From Kordiimonas pumila (lineage in GTDB: Bacteria > Pseudomonadota > Alphaproteobacteria > Sphingomonadales > Kordiimonadaceae), in contig NZ_CP061205.1 of the NCBI RefSeq assembly GCF_015240255.1, positions 2,377,501-2,441,500 on the forward strand: DNA of 64,000 bases, read 5' to 3'. The notes under the pieces are model-generated. The model did not search any database. It was given only the letters and a program-made list of their open reading frames with translations, and was not told where the DNA came from. Shown here in pieces: positions 1 through 9,888 of the stretch (within the stretch, counting starts at the first letter, position 1; each line of letters opens with the position of its first letter). The translations under genes were made by a program, and so were the position numbers.

Positions 1-1473
1 GCGGGCATTATTTTGCTCATTCATCATCAAGATAAGGAAATTGAAAAGCGGAATATCCGCTCTGTGGCTCTGTTTGCTACGATTGTTACCTTTATTATGT
101 CGCTGGTATTGTGGGCTGGGTTTGATGGATCAACGGCAGACTTTCAGTTTGTTGAACAGTACAACTGGGTTGGTGAAGACATAAAATACTATGTTGGTGT
201 TGACGGAATTTCGGTTCTGTTTGTGGTGCTGACAGCCTTTTTGATGCCAATCGTTATTCTGTCTAGCTGGGAATCTATCGAGAACCGGGTCGCAGAATAT
301 ATGATCGCGTTTTTGGTGCTTGAAACACTGATGATCGGCGTGTTTACAGCCCTTGATATCTTCTTGTTTTATGTGTTCTTTGAGGGCGGCCTTATTCCCA
401 TGTACCTGCTTATTGGTATTTGGGGTGGTGTTAACCGGGTTTATGCCAGCTTTAAATTCTTTCTATACACGCTCTTGGGCTCGGTTTTAATGCTGGTTGC
501 TGTACTTTATATGTACATTGAAACGGGCACGACTGATATTCCTGCACTAATGACCCAGCATTTTGATCCCAATGTTCAAAACTGGTTATGGCTTGCTTTC
601 TTTGCTTCCTTTGCTGTGAAAATGCCGATGTGGCCTGTGCATACATGGTTGCCGGATGCGCACGTGCAAGCGCCAACAGGTGGCTCGGTTATTCTGGCAG
701 GTGTTCTGTTGAAAATGGGAGGCTATGGCTTCCTGCGCTTCAGCTTGCCTATGTTTCCAGAGGCAACAGTGCACTTTGCATGGCTTGTTTTTGCGCTTTC
801 TGTCGTTGCAATTATTTATACATCACTGGTTGCTCTTGTGCAGGAAGATATTAAAAAGCTGATTGCTTATTCATCTGTTGCTCACATGGGTTTTGTGACA
901 ATCGGTATTTTCCTTGTAAACACCAATGGTGTTGAAGGTGCGATTTTCACAATGCTTAGTCATGGTATTGTGTCTGGCGCACTGTTCCTTTGTGTTGGTG
1001 TTATTTATGACCGCTTGCACACACGGGAAATTTCCCGGTACGGTGGCTTGGCAACTAACATGAAAATATATGCTGTACTGTTTGTGCTGTTTTCTATGGC
1101 CTCTGTTGGCCTGCCCGGCACTAGCGGTTTTATCGGCGAATTTCTCGTGCTGAACGGTGCATACACCTATAATAGCTGGATTGCATTTGGTGCGGCGAGT
1201 GGTGTGATACTTGGTGCTGCTTACATGCTCTATCTGGTACGCCGCCTTATATACGGTGAGCTTGATAAAGATGATGTGAAAGCGATGCCTGACCTAAGCT
1301 TACGGGAAAAGCTGATATTTGCACCACTGGTTGCAGTTGTGCTGTGGATGGGTATTTACCCCAACAGCTTCCTTGAGCCAATTCACACTTCTGTATCCAG
1401 CCTGATTGAAACACACTTTTCTTCACCTGCTGCAGACCATGCCGAAAGCGGCATGGCTGACGCAGTTGAATAA
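1..1473 (+). CDS. nuoM: NADH-quinone oxidoreductase subunit M (5' partial)
   Basis: Antiporter-like, proton-pumping membrane subunit of respiratory complex I. The reading frame is open to the first base of the window, so the true start lies upstream and roughly 20 residues are probably missing; the TTG at 13 is only the first in-window start codon. The visible protein is hydrophobic throughout with many transmembrane helices. It carries the family signatures [14 protein letters not shown] (conserved helix glutamate near residue 124 of the frame from 13) and [16 protein letters not shown], followed by the LLKMGGYG helix. It ends 14 bases before nuoN, as expected for the tail of a nuo operon. 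Identity is clear from motifs and neighbour. Confidence 0.96.
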   Translation, partial: AGIILLIHHQDKEIEKRNIRSVALFATIVTFIMSLVLWAGFDGSTADFQFVEQYNWVGEDIKYYVGVDGISVLFVVLTAFLMPIVILSSWESIENRVAEYMIAFLVLETLMIGVFTALDIFLFYVFFEGGLIPMYLLIGIWGGVNRVYASFKFFLYTLLGSVLMLVAVLYMYIETGTTDIPALMTQHFDPNVQNWLWLAFFASFAVKMPMWPVHTWLPDAHVQAPTGGSVILAGVLLKMGGYGFLRFSLPMFPEATVHFAWLVFALSVVAIIYTSLVALVQEDIKKLIAYSSVAHMGFVTIGIFLVNTNGVEGAIFTMLSHGIVSGALFLCVGVIYDRLHTREISRYGGLATNMKIYAVLFVLFSMASVGLPGTSGFIGEFLVLNGAYTYNSWIAFGAASGVILGAAYMLYLVRRLIYGELDKDDVKAMPDLSLREKLIFAPLVAVVLWMGIYPNSFLEPIHTSVSSLIETHFSSPAADHAESGMADAVE

Positions 1474-1487
1474 GGAGCCATAGACCA

Positions 1488-2942
1488 ATGAACGGCGAAC
1501 TTCCGAGCCTTCTTCCTATATTGCCTGAACTGATATTGGCAATTGGTGCCTTGGCGTTATTGATGCTAGGTGTTTTTCAAGGCGATAAAAGCTATAACCA
1601 GATTACAAATCTGTCTGTTGTAGTATTGATCCTCGCGGCTTTTGTGATGATCAGTTATGTAGGCGGTGACCGTCAGGAAACATTTGGTGGCATGTTTGTT
1701 ACCGATGCCTTTGCTGTTTTCACCAAAACACTGGTGTTTACAGGGGCGGCGGTTGTGCTGCTGATTTCTGGCACATACATGAAAGATAACAATATTGCCC
1801 GGTTTGAATATCCGGTGCTGGTACTGCTCGCAACCCTTGGCATGCTTGTTATGATTTCTGCCGGCAACCTGATGAGCCTATACGTGGGCCTTGAGCTGCA
1901 GAGCCTATCGCTTTATGTTCTGGCTGCCATGAACCGTGACCGTATTCGCTCAACAGAAGCTGGTCTCAAGTATTTTGTACTGGGCGCGCTTAGTTCGGGT
2001 ATGCTGCTGTATGGCATTTCCTTGATTTATGGTTTTGCGGGTACAACAGACTTTACCTACCTTGCAGATAGCCTACGGACAGGTACTGATGCCCATGTAG
2101 GTGTTATTATTGGCATGGTATTCCTAATGGCAGGTCTGGCATTCAAGGTTTCTGCTGTGCCTTTCCATATGTGGACCCCAGATGTTTACGAAGGCTCGCC
2201 GACACCAGTTACAGCATTTTTTGCAGCAGCACCAAAGGTGGCCGCACTAGCATTGTTTGTTCGGGTAATGGTAACAGCATTTCCTGGACTTGTTGTTGAA
2301 TGGCAGCAGGTTATTATCTTCATTTCCATCGCATCAATGCTGGTTGGGGCGTTTATAGCGATCGTACAAACAAATATTAAACGCCTGCTGGCTTACTCGT
2401 CCATTGGTCATATCGGTTATGCTCTTGTGGGCTTGGCGGCCGGTACTCAAGAAGGCATTGAAGCACTTTTAATTTACATTGCGATCTACCTGACAATGAC
2501 ACTTGGTACATTTGCGGCTGTTCTTACTATGCGCCGTAATGAAAGCATGGTTGAGAAGATTACAGATCTTGCAGGTTTGTCGCGTAATAATTTGCCTATG
2601 GCACTGGCTATTGCAATCTTCATGTTCTCGCTTGCCGGTATTCCGTTACTTGCTGGTTTTTGGGGTAAGTGGTTTGTTTTCCTTGCTGCCGTTCAGGCTG
2701 GTCTATGGCCACTTGCGCTTATCGGTCTGCTATCTAGTGTCGTGAGTGCTTATTATTACTTGCGGATCGTTAAGATCATGTTCTTTGACGAGCCTGCACA
2801 AGGTTTTGATGGCGGTCACGGTAAATCAATATCTGTAGTTATTGGTGTTGCGGCGCTTATCAATTCACCAGTAAGTTATTTCCTGCTGATTATGCCACTG
2901 GTTGCTGCAGCAGGCTGGGCAGCACGTTCGCTTATTTTCTAG
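1488..2942 (+). CDS. nuoN: NADH-quinone oxidoreductase subunit N
   Basis: Second antiporter-like membrane subunit of complex I visible here and normally the last gene of the nuo operon. The 484-residue protein is polytopic, with the typical LMSLYVGLELQSLSLYVL segment near residue 130 and the FHMWTPDVYEGSPTPVTAFF signature near residue 230. ATG at 1488 follows an AAGGAG-type ribosome site. Its stop codon overlaps the GTG start of birA by one base (TAGTG), so translation of the two is probably coupled. Length is normal for the family and nothing is unusual. Confidence 0.97.
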   Translation: MNGELPSLLPILPELILAIGALALLMLGVFQGDKSYNQITNLSVVVLILAAFVMISYVGGDRQETFGGMFVTDAFAVFTKTLVFTGAAVVLLISGTYMKDNNIARFEYPVLVLLATLGMLVMISAGNLMSLYVGLELQSLSLYVLAAMNRDRIRSTEAGLKYFVLGALSSGMLLYGISLIYGFAGTTDFTYLADSLRTGTDAHVGVIIGMVFLMAGLAFKVSAVPFHMWTPDVYEGSPTPVTAFFAAAPKVAALALFVRVMVTAFPGLVVEWQQVIIFISIASMLVGAFIAIVQTNIKRLLAYSSIGHIGYALVGLAAGTQEGIEALLIYIAIYLTMTLGTFAAVLTMRRNESMVEKITDLAGLSRNNLPMALAIAIFMFSLAGIPLLAGFWGKWFVFLAAVQAGLWPLALIGLLSSVVSAYYYLRIVKIMFFDEPAQGFDGGHGKSISVVIGVAALINSPVSYFLLIMPLVAAAGWAARSLIF

Positions 2943-3721
2943 TGGATAGTGTCTCTTATCAGGATTGGGGGGCCTCAATGCCGGAAGGTGTTGGGGCCCG
3001 ATTTATTCCCGTTTGTGATAGCACAAACGAAGAAGCTGCACGTTTAGCTAGCATAAAGTCTGCGCAGCCTATGTGGATTGTGGCGGGTGAACAAAGCAAG
3101 GGGCGAGGCAGAAGTGGTAGAAACTGGGTTTCAGGAAGTGGTAATTTATATACCAGCCTTTTGTTTGCTCCTGACTTAAAGCTTTCTGACCTTGCAGGGT
3201 TACCATTCATTATTTCTCTTGCTATCAGGGAAACATTTGTAACCCTAGGTGGGCTGGACGGCGATATTCAGTGTAAGTGGCCGAACGATATATTAATCAA
3301 TGGTAAAAAAGCCGCAGGTGTTTTGATCGAAACAAGCGGTGTAGTTGGTAATACTGTCGGGCATATTATCGTTGGTATTGGCATGAATTTGTTGCATAGC
3401 CCTGACACGGCGCAGTTCCCGGCAACAAACTTTTTTGCCCATATAGGCAAAAAAGTTGATCCGCGTGAAGCGTTAACAGTGCTTGCTGCGAATGTTAAAA
3501 AACGCCTTGATAAGTGGCGTGTAAGTGACTTTAAGCCAATACAGCAAGAATGGACAGACCACGCTTGGGGAATTGGCAAACCGGTGCAGGTGCGGTCTAT
3601 TGACGAGACTTTCAGTGCAACGCTTCTCCACTTAGCCGAGGATGGTGGCCTTAAAGTAAAGTTGGTGAATGGTGTGGAACGCACTATATATGCAGCGGAC
3701 ATTTTTCCGGGATTCAAATAA
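2942..3721 (+). CDS. birA: biotin--[acetyl-CoA-carboxylase] ligase
   Basis: Transfers biotin, through biotinyl-AMP, to the carboxyl carrier protein of acetyl-CoA carboxylase and related carboxylases. The ATP/biotin loop GRGRSGRNW lies at about residues 54-62 and the KWPND motif at about 112-116, both diagnostic. The 259-residue protein begins almost directly with the catalytic domain and has no N-terminal helix-turn-helix, so it is a monofunctional class I ligase, not a BirA-type repressor. GTG 2942 overlaps the nuoN stop; an ATG at 2978 is an alternative start that would still retain the catalytic core. Position between nuoN and coaX is typical of alphaproteobacteria. Confidence 0.93.
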   Translation: MDSVSYQDWGASMPEGVGARFIPVCDSTNEEAARLASIKSAQPMWIVAGEQSKGRGRSGRNWVSGSGNLYTSLLFAPDLKLSDLAGLPFIISLAIRETFVTLGGLDGDIQCKWPNDILINGKKAAGVLIETSGVVGNTVGHIIVGIGMNLLHSPDTAQFPATNFFAHIGKKVDPREALTVLAANVKKRLDKWRVSDFKPIQQEWTDHAWGIGKPVQVRSIDETFSATLLHLAEDGGLKVKLVNGVERTIYAADIFPGFK

Positions 3722-3748
3722 CCCGGTTACAGGCAGAAGGATATTCCT

Positions 3749-4522
3749 ATGTTGCTGACGATTGATGCAGGTAACACAAATACAGTTTTTGCTTTGATTG
3801 ATGGAGATAAAATTAAGGAGCACTGGCGGCTGTCGACTGTTGATCAGCGAACTGTTGAAGAATATATGGTTTGGATAAGTCATTTGATGACGCTGCATGG
3901 AAGAAAGCCTGAAAATGTAACAGGGGCTATTATTGCAAGCGTGGTGCCACAAGTTGACCGACCACTTGTTGAACTGTGCAAAAAATATTTTAAGTGTGAT
4001 CCGTTAATTGTCGGTAGTAAAACGGTTAATCTAGGTATTGATATCAGGATCAATAACCCTCTTGAAGTGGGTGCTGACCGCCTTGTGAATGCGGTAGCCG
4101 CAAACGCTAAATACGGTGGGCCTCTTGTAGTTGTTGATTTTGGTACTGCAACAAATTTTGATGTGGTTGGTACTGACGGCGCTTATCTTGGCGGACTGAT
4201 TTGCCCGGGAATTAACCTGTCACTTTCGGCTCTGCATCAGGCAGCGGCAAAATTGCCGCGCATCGCCGTTGCCGCGCCAACGGACGATCGTGTAACAGGG
4301 AAGTCTACACTGGAAGCCATGCAGTTTGGTGTTTTTTGGGGCTATATTGGGATGATTGAAGGGCTGATAACACGCTTGAAAAAAGAGCACTCTCCCAATT
4401 TAAAGGTAATTGCTACAGGGGGCCTTGCCTCTATTTTTTCTGATAGAACCGACGCTATTGATGTGGTGTCGAGTGAATTAACTCTTGAAGGTCTTCGAAT
4501 TATTTATGAAAAGAACAAGTAA
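3749..4522 (+). CDS. coaX: type III pantothenate kinase
   Basis: Phosphorylates pantothenate, the first step of coenzyme A synthesis. The 257-residue ASKHA-fold protein opens with the phosphate-binding DAGNTNTVFAL segment (residues 6-16) and contains GADRLVNAVAA and VVDFGTATNFDVV, the type III signatures. It has no similarity to the P-loop type I enzyme CoaA. An AGAAGGA ribosome site precedes ATG 3749. It lies 27 bases after birA and 9 bases before rnj, in the usual alphaproteobacterial order, and is most likely co-transcribed with both. Confidence 0.95.
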   Translation: MLLTIDAGNTNTVFALIDGDKIKEHWRLSTVDQRTVEEYMVWISHLMTLHGRKPENVTGAIIASVVPQVDRPLVELCKKYFKCDPLIVGSKTVNLGIDIRINNPLEVGADRLVNAVAANAKYGGPLVVVDFGTATNFDVVGTDGAYLGGLICPGINLSLSALHQAAAKLPRIAVAAPTDDRVTGKSTLEAMQFGVFWGYIGMIEGLITRLKKEHSPNLKVIATGGLASIFSDRTDAIDVVSSELTLEGLRIIYEKNK

Positions 4523-4531
4523 CGGCTTCTC

Positions 4532-6208
4532 ATGGCCTATATGAAAAAAAATGACAACCGTTTGCTGTTCCTGCCACTAGGCGGTTGCGGTGAAATAGGC
4601 ATGAACCTTAATCTATACGGTCACAAGGGTTACTGGCTGATGGTTGACTGCGGTATGATGTTTGCCGACAGTTATAGCCCAGGTGTTGATCTGGTATTTC
4701 CTGACCCCGGTTTTATTGAGAGCGAAGGCAATAGGCTTGCAGGCATGATGCTGACACATGGTCATGAAGACCATATTGGCGCTATTCCTCATCTTTGGAA
4801 ACGATTTAAATGCCCACTTTACGCAACAGCTTTTACCGCAGAGCTTATTATTGATAAGCTAAAAGAAGCGGGTATTGAAGATGAAGTGCCCCTGACAATT
4901 GTTGAACCTCATATTGATATAGAGGTAGGGCCATTTAGTGTGCGGTATGTGCCTTTGGCGCATTCTATTGCTGAAGGCCATGGCTTGGTAATTAAAACCG
5001 AGGTCGGGACGCTATTTCATACTGGCGACTGGAAGCTTGATAAAACCCCTCTTATAGGCCCTGTTTGCCCATCAGACTTGTTGACCGATTTAGGAACTGA
5101 TGGTGTGCTGGCCCTTATTTGCGATTCGACTAATGTTTTTAATACAAGTGAATCTGGCTCTGAAGCAACGGTCAGAGATAACCTTATTGAGCTTGTCTCT
5201 GGCCTGAAGGGCAGGGTTGTTATAACGACTTTTGCTTCTAATGTGGCGCGGATGGATACCATTGGTGCGGTTGCCAAGGCAACAGGGCGCTCGCTGGCGC
5301 TTATGGGGCGCTCAATGCAGCGTGTATTAAAAGCAGGCCGTGCTACAGGGTATCTGCAAGATATGCCTAATCTTGTGGGCGAAGAATATATCGACGACCT
5401 GCCAGCTGATAAGGTTTTAATTGCATGCACTGGGTGTCAGGGTGAACCAAGAGCTGCCTTGGCGCGAATAGCAAAAGATGATCACCGAAATGTGCGTCTT
5501 GCTGCTGGTGATAATGTGATTTTTTCATCGAAAATTATTCCGGGGAATGATTTATCGCTTGGACAGCTGTTTAACCAGCTTGCGGAAAAGAAAATAAATA
5601 TTATTACAGAAAAAGATGAATTTATTCATGTTTCTGGCCACCCAGGGCAGCCTGAACTAGCGCAGATGTATGAATGGACCAAGCCAATGGCTGTTATTCC
5701 GGTGCACGGTGAGGGTCGGCATTTAATGCGCCAAGCAAAGTTTGCAAAAGAAAAAGGTATTAAACACACAATAGTACCGAGAAATGGTGATATTATAGAC
5801 ATATCAACATCAGGCCTTTTGAAGATAGATGAAGTGCCTGTTGGTAGGCTAGTGCTTGATGGTAATAGGGTAATAGATATTGATGATATGGCCATTACGG
5901 AACGCAGGCGTGCAGCCAGTAATGGCTTTATTACTGTTAGCTTGGTGTTTGACCGGAAAGATGCGCTGGCAGCAGAGCCTGCTATTGCTATATTAGGTTT
6001 GCCGCAGGGTCATGATGATGTTTTTTATGACGGGTTGCTGGCTGAGGTGGAAACTGGCATCGATAGAATGCGGGCAAGAGACAGGCAAGATGATACAAAT
6101 GTAGAAGAAGTCGTACGTATTGCGGCTCGTCGGTTTTGCCGTAAAGAAATTGGTAAAAACCCCGGGGTTGCAACCCTTATTACACGTTATGAAGATATGG
6201 CGATTTAA
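4532..6208 (+). CDS. rnj: ribonuclease J
   Basis: Metallo-beta-lactamase/beta-CASP ribonuclease combining endonuclease and 5'-3' exonuclease activity in RNA decay and rRNA maturation. The zinc-binding motif HGHEDH is at residues 76-81. A later His in GDWKLD context (LFHTGDWKLD) and the beta-CASP segments ICDSTN, HVSGHPGQPE and IPVHGEGRHL follow in the expected order. The 558-residue length is normal. Two start codons are possible, ATG 4532 and ATG 4541 (residue 4); neither has a strong ribosome site. It sits between coaX and mce, a conserved alphaproteobacterial arrangement. Confidence 0.95.
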   Translation: MAYMKKNDNRLLFLPLGGCGEIGMNLNLYGHKGYWLMVDCGMMFADSYSPGVDLVFPDPGFIESEGNRLAGMMLTHGHEDHIGAIPHLWKRFKCPLYATAFTAELIIDKLKEAGIEDEVPLTIVEPHIDIEVGPFSVRYVPLAHSIAEGHGLVIKTEVGTLFHTGDWKLDKTPLIGPVCPSDLLTDLGTDGVLALICDSTNVFNTSESGSEATVRDNLIELVSGLKGRVVITTFASNVARMDTIGAVAKATGRSLALMGRSMQRVLKAGRATGYLQDMPNLVGEEYIDDLPADKVLIACTGCQGEPRAALARIAKDDHRNVRLAAGDNVIFSSKIIPGNDLSLGQLFNQLAEKKINIITEKDEFIHVSGHPGQPELAQMYEWTKPMAVIPVHGEGRHLMRQAKFAKEKGIKHTIVPRNGDIIDISTSGLLKIDEVPVGRLVLDGNRVIDIDDMAITERRRAASNGFITVSLVFDRKDALAAEPAIAILGLPQGHDDVFYDGLLAEVETGIDRMRARDRQDDTNVEEVVRIAARRFCRKEIGKNPGVATLITRYEDMAI

Positions 6209-6222
6209 GAGTAGGATAGAAA

Positions 6223-6627
6223 ATGATTGGTAGATTAAACCATGTTGCTATTGTTGTACCAGATTTGGATGCTGCGGTAAAACAGTATAGGGATGTACTG
6301 GGGGCTGATGTCTCTTCCCCTCTTGATTTACCAGACCACGGTGTGACGACAGTATTTGTGAATCTGCCTAATACCAAGATTGAGTTGCTTTTGCCTTTTG
6401 GGGAAAACTCGCCTATTGCCAAGTTTTTGGAGAATAACCCAAGTGGTGGAATGCACCATGTTTGTTACGAGGTGGATGATATTCTGGTTGCGCGGGATAA
6501 ATTGATAGCAGAAGGCGCACGTGTACTTGGTAATGGTGAGCCTAAAACCGGTGCGCACGGTAAACCGGTTTTATTTCTACACCCAAAAGACTTCAGTGGA
6601 ACACTCGTTGAAATAGAACAGGTTTGA
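6223..6627 (+). CDS. mce: methylmalonyl-CoA epimerase
   Basis: Interconverts the two epimers of methylmalonyl-CoA in propionyl-CoA catabolism, feeding methylmalonyl-CoA mutase. The 134-residue protein is a single glyoxalase/VOC-fold unit starting LNHVAIVVPDLDAAVKQYRD. The metal-ligand histidines and glutamates fall in NHVAIVV, GMHHVCYEVDD and LVEIEQV, as in the family. It is placed 14 bases after rnj and 4 bases before the DUF1467 gene. The mutase and carboxylase are not in this window. Confidence 0.92.
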   Translation: MIGRLNHVAIVVPDLDAAVKQYRDVLGADVSSPLDLPDHGVTTVFVNLPNTKIELLLPFGENSPIAKFLENNPSGGMHHVCYEVDDILVARDKLIAEGARVLGNGEPKTGAHGKPVLFLHPKDFSGTLVEIEQV

Positions 6628-6631
6628 TCTC

Positions 6632-6886
6632 ATGAATATTGCAACAGTTATATTAGTATATGTAGTTTCCTGGTGGCTGGTGTTTTTTGCGGCACTGCCT
6701 GTTGGTGTTCGGTCGCAGCATGAAAGTGAAGAGGGCGTTACTAATGGTACAGAGCCGGGTGCGCCGACAAATCCGAACCTGAAGAAGAAGATGCTCTATA
6801 CAACGGTGATTGCTGCCTTCATTACAGTTGGTTATTATTTCTTTCAGGATTCAGGCCTTGTAAACTTTAGACAGCATATCGACTAA
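6632..6886 (+). CDS. DUF1467 family small membrane protein
   Basis: An 84-residue protein with two predicted membrane helices (about residues 3-24 and 54-72) separated by a hydrophilic, Gly/Pro/Glu-rich loop. The opening VSWWLVFFAALPVGVRSQ segment is the hallmark of the DUF1467 family, found in alphaproteobacteria next to methylmalonyl-CoA epimerase. The function is unknown. It begins 4 bases after mce and is followed by a terminator, so it closes the transcription unit. Confidence 0.85.
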   Translation: MNIATVILVYVVSWWLVFFAALPVGVRSQHESEEGVTNGTEPGAPTNPNLKKKMLYTTVIAAFITVGYYFFQDSGLVNFRQHID

Positions 6887-6918
6887 ACTTGAATACCCTT
6901 TTTACACAATGACGAATA

Positions 6919-6950
6919 AAAAAAGCAGAGCACGGTGGCTCTGCTTTTTG
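6919..6950 (+). terminator. Rho-independent terminator after DUF1467 gene
   Basis: An 8-bp perfect stem, AGCAGAGC (6924-6931) with GCTCTGCT (6938-6945), and a 6-base loop, followed by TTTT and preceded by a run of A. It lies 38 bases after the DUF1467 stop and separates the nuo-to-DUF1467 block from the proS block. Confidence 0.85.
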
Positions 6951-7163
6951 TATTTATGTCGGCCTCTTTTTTGGGCCTGAATTTTTTTGTGTGCTGTTCC
7001 TCCCTAAGCGTGGGCCACTCTTGCAGCTTTCGCTCTGCGCTGAAAAACCGTATGCTACAATGAATGCAAATGTCATTAGCCTAATGTGCAGATATGTTAC
7101 CTACATGTGCACGAAAATGTGATTTGTTGCGTCTATGCAACATAATGGAGGTTGGGGTAGCGA
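6951..7163. other. intergenic stretch before proS
   Basis: Part of a 414-base gap between the DUF1467 gene and proS. After the terminator I see T-rich runs, a TACAAT that could be a -10 element (7056-7061) but has no convincing -35 at normal spacing, and a strong GGAGGT ribosome-site sequence at 7147-7152 that serves the short ORF at 7164. No tRNA or other RNA fold is recognisable. Confidence 0.4.
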
Positions 7164-7310
7164 ATGCTCTATGTTTTTCGGTTTTTTTTTCAAAAAAACA
7201 CACAGGAAAACCATAAAGAGATTGCTAATAAAGCGCCAGCCTTGCAAAACATGGCAAGCGAAAGCTTTGTATCATTGCTGTTACTGGAAGAGAAGTTACC
7301 ATGCGTTTAA
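7164..7310 (+). CDS. possible 48-codon ORF translationally coupled to proS
   Basis: An ATG at 7164 follows a strong GGAGGT (7147-7152) by 11 bases and opens 48 codons ending at TAA 7308-7310, which overlaps the first 10 bases of proS. An in-frame TAG lies just upstream (7158), so no longer version exists. The peptide begins [12 protein letters not shown], then has a Lys/Glu-rich part and a Leu-rich end; I recognise no family. Near its start the gene contains a run of nine T and one of seven A, prone to slippage. It could be a leader peptide or coupling ORF for proS, a true small protein, or chance. Confidence 0.33.
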   Translation: MLYVFRFFFQKNTQENHKEIANKAPALQNMASESFVSLLLLEEKLPCV

Positions 7311-8614
7311 GTCGCTATTTTTTGCCTACCTTGAAGGAAACACCTGCTGAGGCACAGATTGCATCACACCGCCTTATGCTCCGTGCAGGGATGATCCGCC
7401 AGGGTGCGGCCGGTATATATTCATGGTTGCCTCTTGGTCAGCGTGTGCTGAAAAAGATCGAGCAGATTGTGCGCGAAGAACAGGACCGTGCGGGGGCACT
7501 TGAAGTGCTGATGCCGACAATCCAGTCAGCTGAGTTGTGGATGGAAAGCGGCCGCTATGATGATTATGGCAAGGAAATGCTGCGTATTGAAGACCGGCAT
7601 GGCAGGGCAATGTTATATGGCCCGACAAATGAGGAGATGATCACAGATATTTTCCGGCGCGAAGTAAGGTCATACCGCGATCTCCCGAAAAACCTTTATC
7701 ATATCCAGTGGAAGTTCCGGGATGAAATCAGGCCACGCTTTGGTGTTATGCGCGGACGTGAATTTCTTATGAAAGATGCTTACAGTTTTGACCTGACAGC
7801 AGAAGACGGCGTAAATTCCTATAATGCCATGTTTGTAGCCTATTTGCGCACATTCGCGCGCCTTGGCCTTAAGGCAATTCCGATGCAGGCCGATACAGGA
7901 CCAATTGGCGGTGATTTGTCGCATGAGTTTTTGGTTATTGCGGATACCGGCGAAAGTGAAGTGTATTTTGAAGAAAGCTTTACAACAATGAGCGCACCAG
8001 AAGCACTGGATACAGACAGTGCTGGTTTGCAGGCTATTGTTGATAGCTGGACTACACCGTATGCGGCGACAGAAGAGAAATATGACCCTGCAACGTGCCC
8101 TGTATCAAGTGAAAAGCTTATTAAAGGACGCGGTATTGAAGTGGGGCATATCTTTTTCTTTGGTGAAAAATATTCTGCCCCGATGAATGCAACGGTGCAA
8201 GGCCCTGACGGTGATACGGTTACTGTGCAAATGGGGTCATATGGTATTGGGGTATCGCGGCTTGTGGGTGCAATTATTGAAGCGAGCCATGATGATAATG
8301 GCATTATTTGGCCAGAATCTGTGGCGCCGTTTCGTGTGGGCTTGCTTAATCTTGGTACAAAAAGTGAAGAATGCACAAGCTTTTGCGATACACTGTATAA
8401 TGACCTGCAAGCAGCTGGCATTGAGGTTCTGTATGATGATACCAGTGCTGGGGCTGGTGCAAAGTTTGCCAACATGGACCTTATTGGATTGCCGTGGCAA
8501 ATTGCGGTTGGACCACGTGGCCTTCAAAACGGTGTTGTTGAGCTGAAAAACCGGGCAACAGGCGAAAAAGTGGAACTTAACCCACTAGATGCGCTTGCAA
8601 AGCTGAAAGTGTAA
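7301..8614 (+). CDS. proS: prolyl-tRNA synthetase (short alphaproteobacterial type)
   Basis: Charges tRNA-Pro with proline in the cytoplasm. The class II synthetase signatures are present: the N-terminal [20 protein letters not shown], the motif 2 region [20 protein letters not shown], and motif 3 around [15 protein letters not shown]. At 437 residues it is the short form that lacks the roughly 180-residue editing insertion of the bacterial ~570-residue enzyme, as usual in alphaproteobacteria. ATG 7301 follows AGAGAAG. Its start is overlapped by the upstream short ORF (7164-7310). lolC follows within 12 bases. Confidence 0.96.
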   Translation: MRLSRYFLPTLKETPAEAQIASHRLMLRAGMIRQGAAGIYSWLPLGQRVLKKIEQIVREEQDRAGALEVLMPTIQSAELWMESGRYDDYGKEMLRIEDRHGRAMLYGPTNEEMITDIFRREVRSYRDLPKNLYHIQWKFRDEIRPRFGVMRGREFLMKDAYSFDLTAEDGVNSYNAMFVAYLRTFARLGLKAIPMQADTGPIGGDLSHEFLVIADTGESEVYFEESFTTMSAPEALDTDSAGLQAIVDSWTTPYAATEEKYDPATCPVSSEKLIKGRGIEVGHIFFFGEKYSAPMNATVQGPDGDTVTVQMGSYGIGVSRLVGAIIEASHDDNGIIWPESVAPFRVGLLNLGTKSEECTSFCDTLYNDLQAAGIEVLYDDTSAGAGAKFANMDLIGLPWQIAVGPRGLQNGVVELKNRATGEKVELNPLDALAKLKV

Positions 8615-8626
8615 TAGGGGGCTTAT

Positions 8627-9877
8627 TTGTCAGGTCAGGGCTTTGAATGGACTGTTGCGCGGCGTTATTTGCTACGCCCTCCCAGTGATGGCTTTATATC
8701 GCTGAACACTATCCTTTCTGTTGTTGCGATCATGTTAGGTGTTGCAGCTCTGATCTCTGTTATGTCGGTTATGAATGGCTTTAGGGCTGGCTTGATGGAA
8801 AGCATTCTTGGCCACCAAGGGCACGCTGTTATTTATGGGTACAGTGCGAAAATAGATAATTACCAGCCGCTTGCTGAAAAGGTTGCTTCTCTTCCACATG
8901 TTAAGCGGGTGCGGCCCTATATTGAAGCACAGGTTATGGTAACTCAGAATGGCAGGTCTTACGGCGCTATTGTGCGTGGTTTGCCAGATGAGCATTTAAC
9001 CGAAGCCAGTATGGGGGATGCTAAAGTTATTGATGGTTCCCTTAACATACTGCGGGGTGAAGGTGGCATTGTTTTGGGATACATGCTGGCACGGAAGCTT
9101 GGTGTAAGGGTGGGGGATACTGTCACAATCATTAGCCCAAATAGTGTTTCAACGCCGTTTGGTTCCACTCTTCGGTACCTTGCCTTTCCTGTACAGGCTG
9201 TGGTGGAACTAGGGCTTTATCAGTTTGACGAAACTTTTGTTGGAATGCCGCTTGATCAAGCCCAAACCTTCTTCCGTTATGATGAAAATACTATTTCCAA
9301 TATAGAGATTTTTCTTGATGACCCTGAAAATATTGATGCTGTATTGCCGATACTAACAGATGTTGTAGACGGAAAAGCGATTATTCAGGGCTGGCGGTCC
9401 TATAACCCTGCGTTGATAGGTGCTTTGCAAACTGAGCGTGTGGCGATGTTTATGATCCTGTCCCTTATAGTGCTTGTGGCTGTGTTTAACATTTCTTCCA
9501 GCCTAGTTATGCTTGTTAAAGATAAGTCAGGGGATATTGCTATTCTGCGCACAATGGGGGCTACACGAAGATCGATTAGAAGGGTTTTCCTGATTGTGGG
9601 TTTAAGTGTTGGTCTTACAGGTATTATCGCCGGAGGTGTTCTTTCCAGCTTGTTCATTACCTATATTGTTGAAATAAAAGTGTTTATTGAGTGGGCTTTT
9701 GGGTTGAACGTTTGGGACCCAGAAACACGCTGGATCTCTGAGATTAGAGCGGATGTCGACTGGGTGGAGGTGATGCTTACTGTTGTTGTGGCTGTGGTTA
9801 TGTCTTTTTTGGCAACGGTCATTCCTGCTATCCGTGCCAGCAGGCTAGACCCTGTTGCTGTACTGCGTCATGAATAG
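8627..9877 (+). CDS. lolC: lipoprotein-releasing ABC transporter permease (LolC/E family)
   Basis: Inner membrane permease of the Lol system, which releases outer-membrane lipoproteins to the carrier LolA using ATP hydrolysed by LolD. The 416-residue protein has an N-terminal membrane helix (about residues 22-50), a large periplasmic domain, and three C-terminal helices with the FtsX-like stretch KDKSGDIAILRTMGA. The start is TTG 8627, supported by an AGGGGG ribosome site at 8616-8621; no ATG is better placed. lolD follows 11 bases downstream. Only one permease gene is seen here, consistent with a LolC/E hybrid type used as a homodimer. Confidence 0.93.
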   Translation: MSGQGFEWTVARRYLLRPPSDGFISLNTILSVVAIMLGVAALISVMSVMNGFRAGLMESILGHQGHAVIYGYSAKIDNYQPLAEKVASLPHVKRVRPYIEAQVMVTQNGRSYGAIVRGLPDEHLTEASMGDAKVIDGSLNILRGEGGIVLGYMLARKLGVRVGDTVTIISPNSVSTPFGSTLRYLAFPVQAVVELGLYQFDETFVGMPLDQAQTFFRYDENTISNIEIFLDDPENIDAVLPILTDVVDGKAIIQGWRSYNPALIGALQTERVAMFMILSLIVLVAVFNISSSLVMLVKDKSGDIAILRTMGATRRSIRRVFLIVGLSVGLTGIIAGGVLSSLFITYIVEIKVFIEWAFGLNVWDPETRWISEIRADVDWVEVMLTVVVAVVMSFLATVIPAIRASRLDPVAVLRHE

Positions 9878-9888
9878 AAAGCGTTGAT

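Noticed and set aside
3268-3717. Long open frame antisense to birA
   Set aside because: A shadow of the birA codon pattern on the other strand; no ribosome site or family pattern.
7135-7350. 71-codon reading frame starting at 7135, before and into proS
   Set aside because: It overlaps the proS coding start by 50 bases in another frame and has no ribosome site; the better candidate in this gap is the ORF at 7164.
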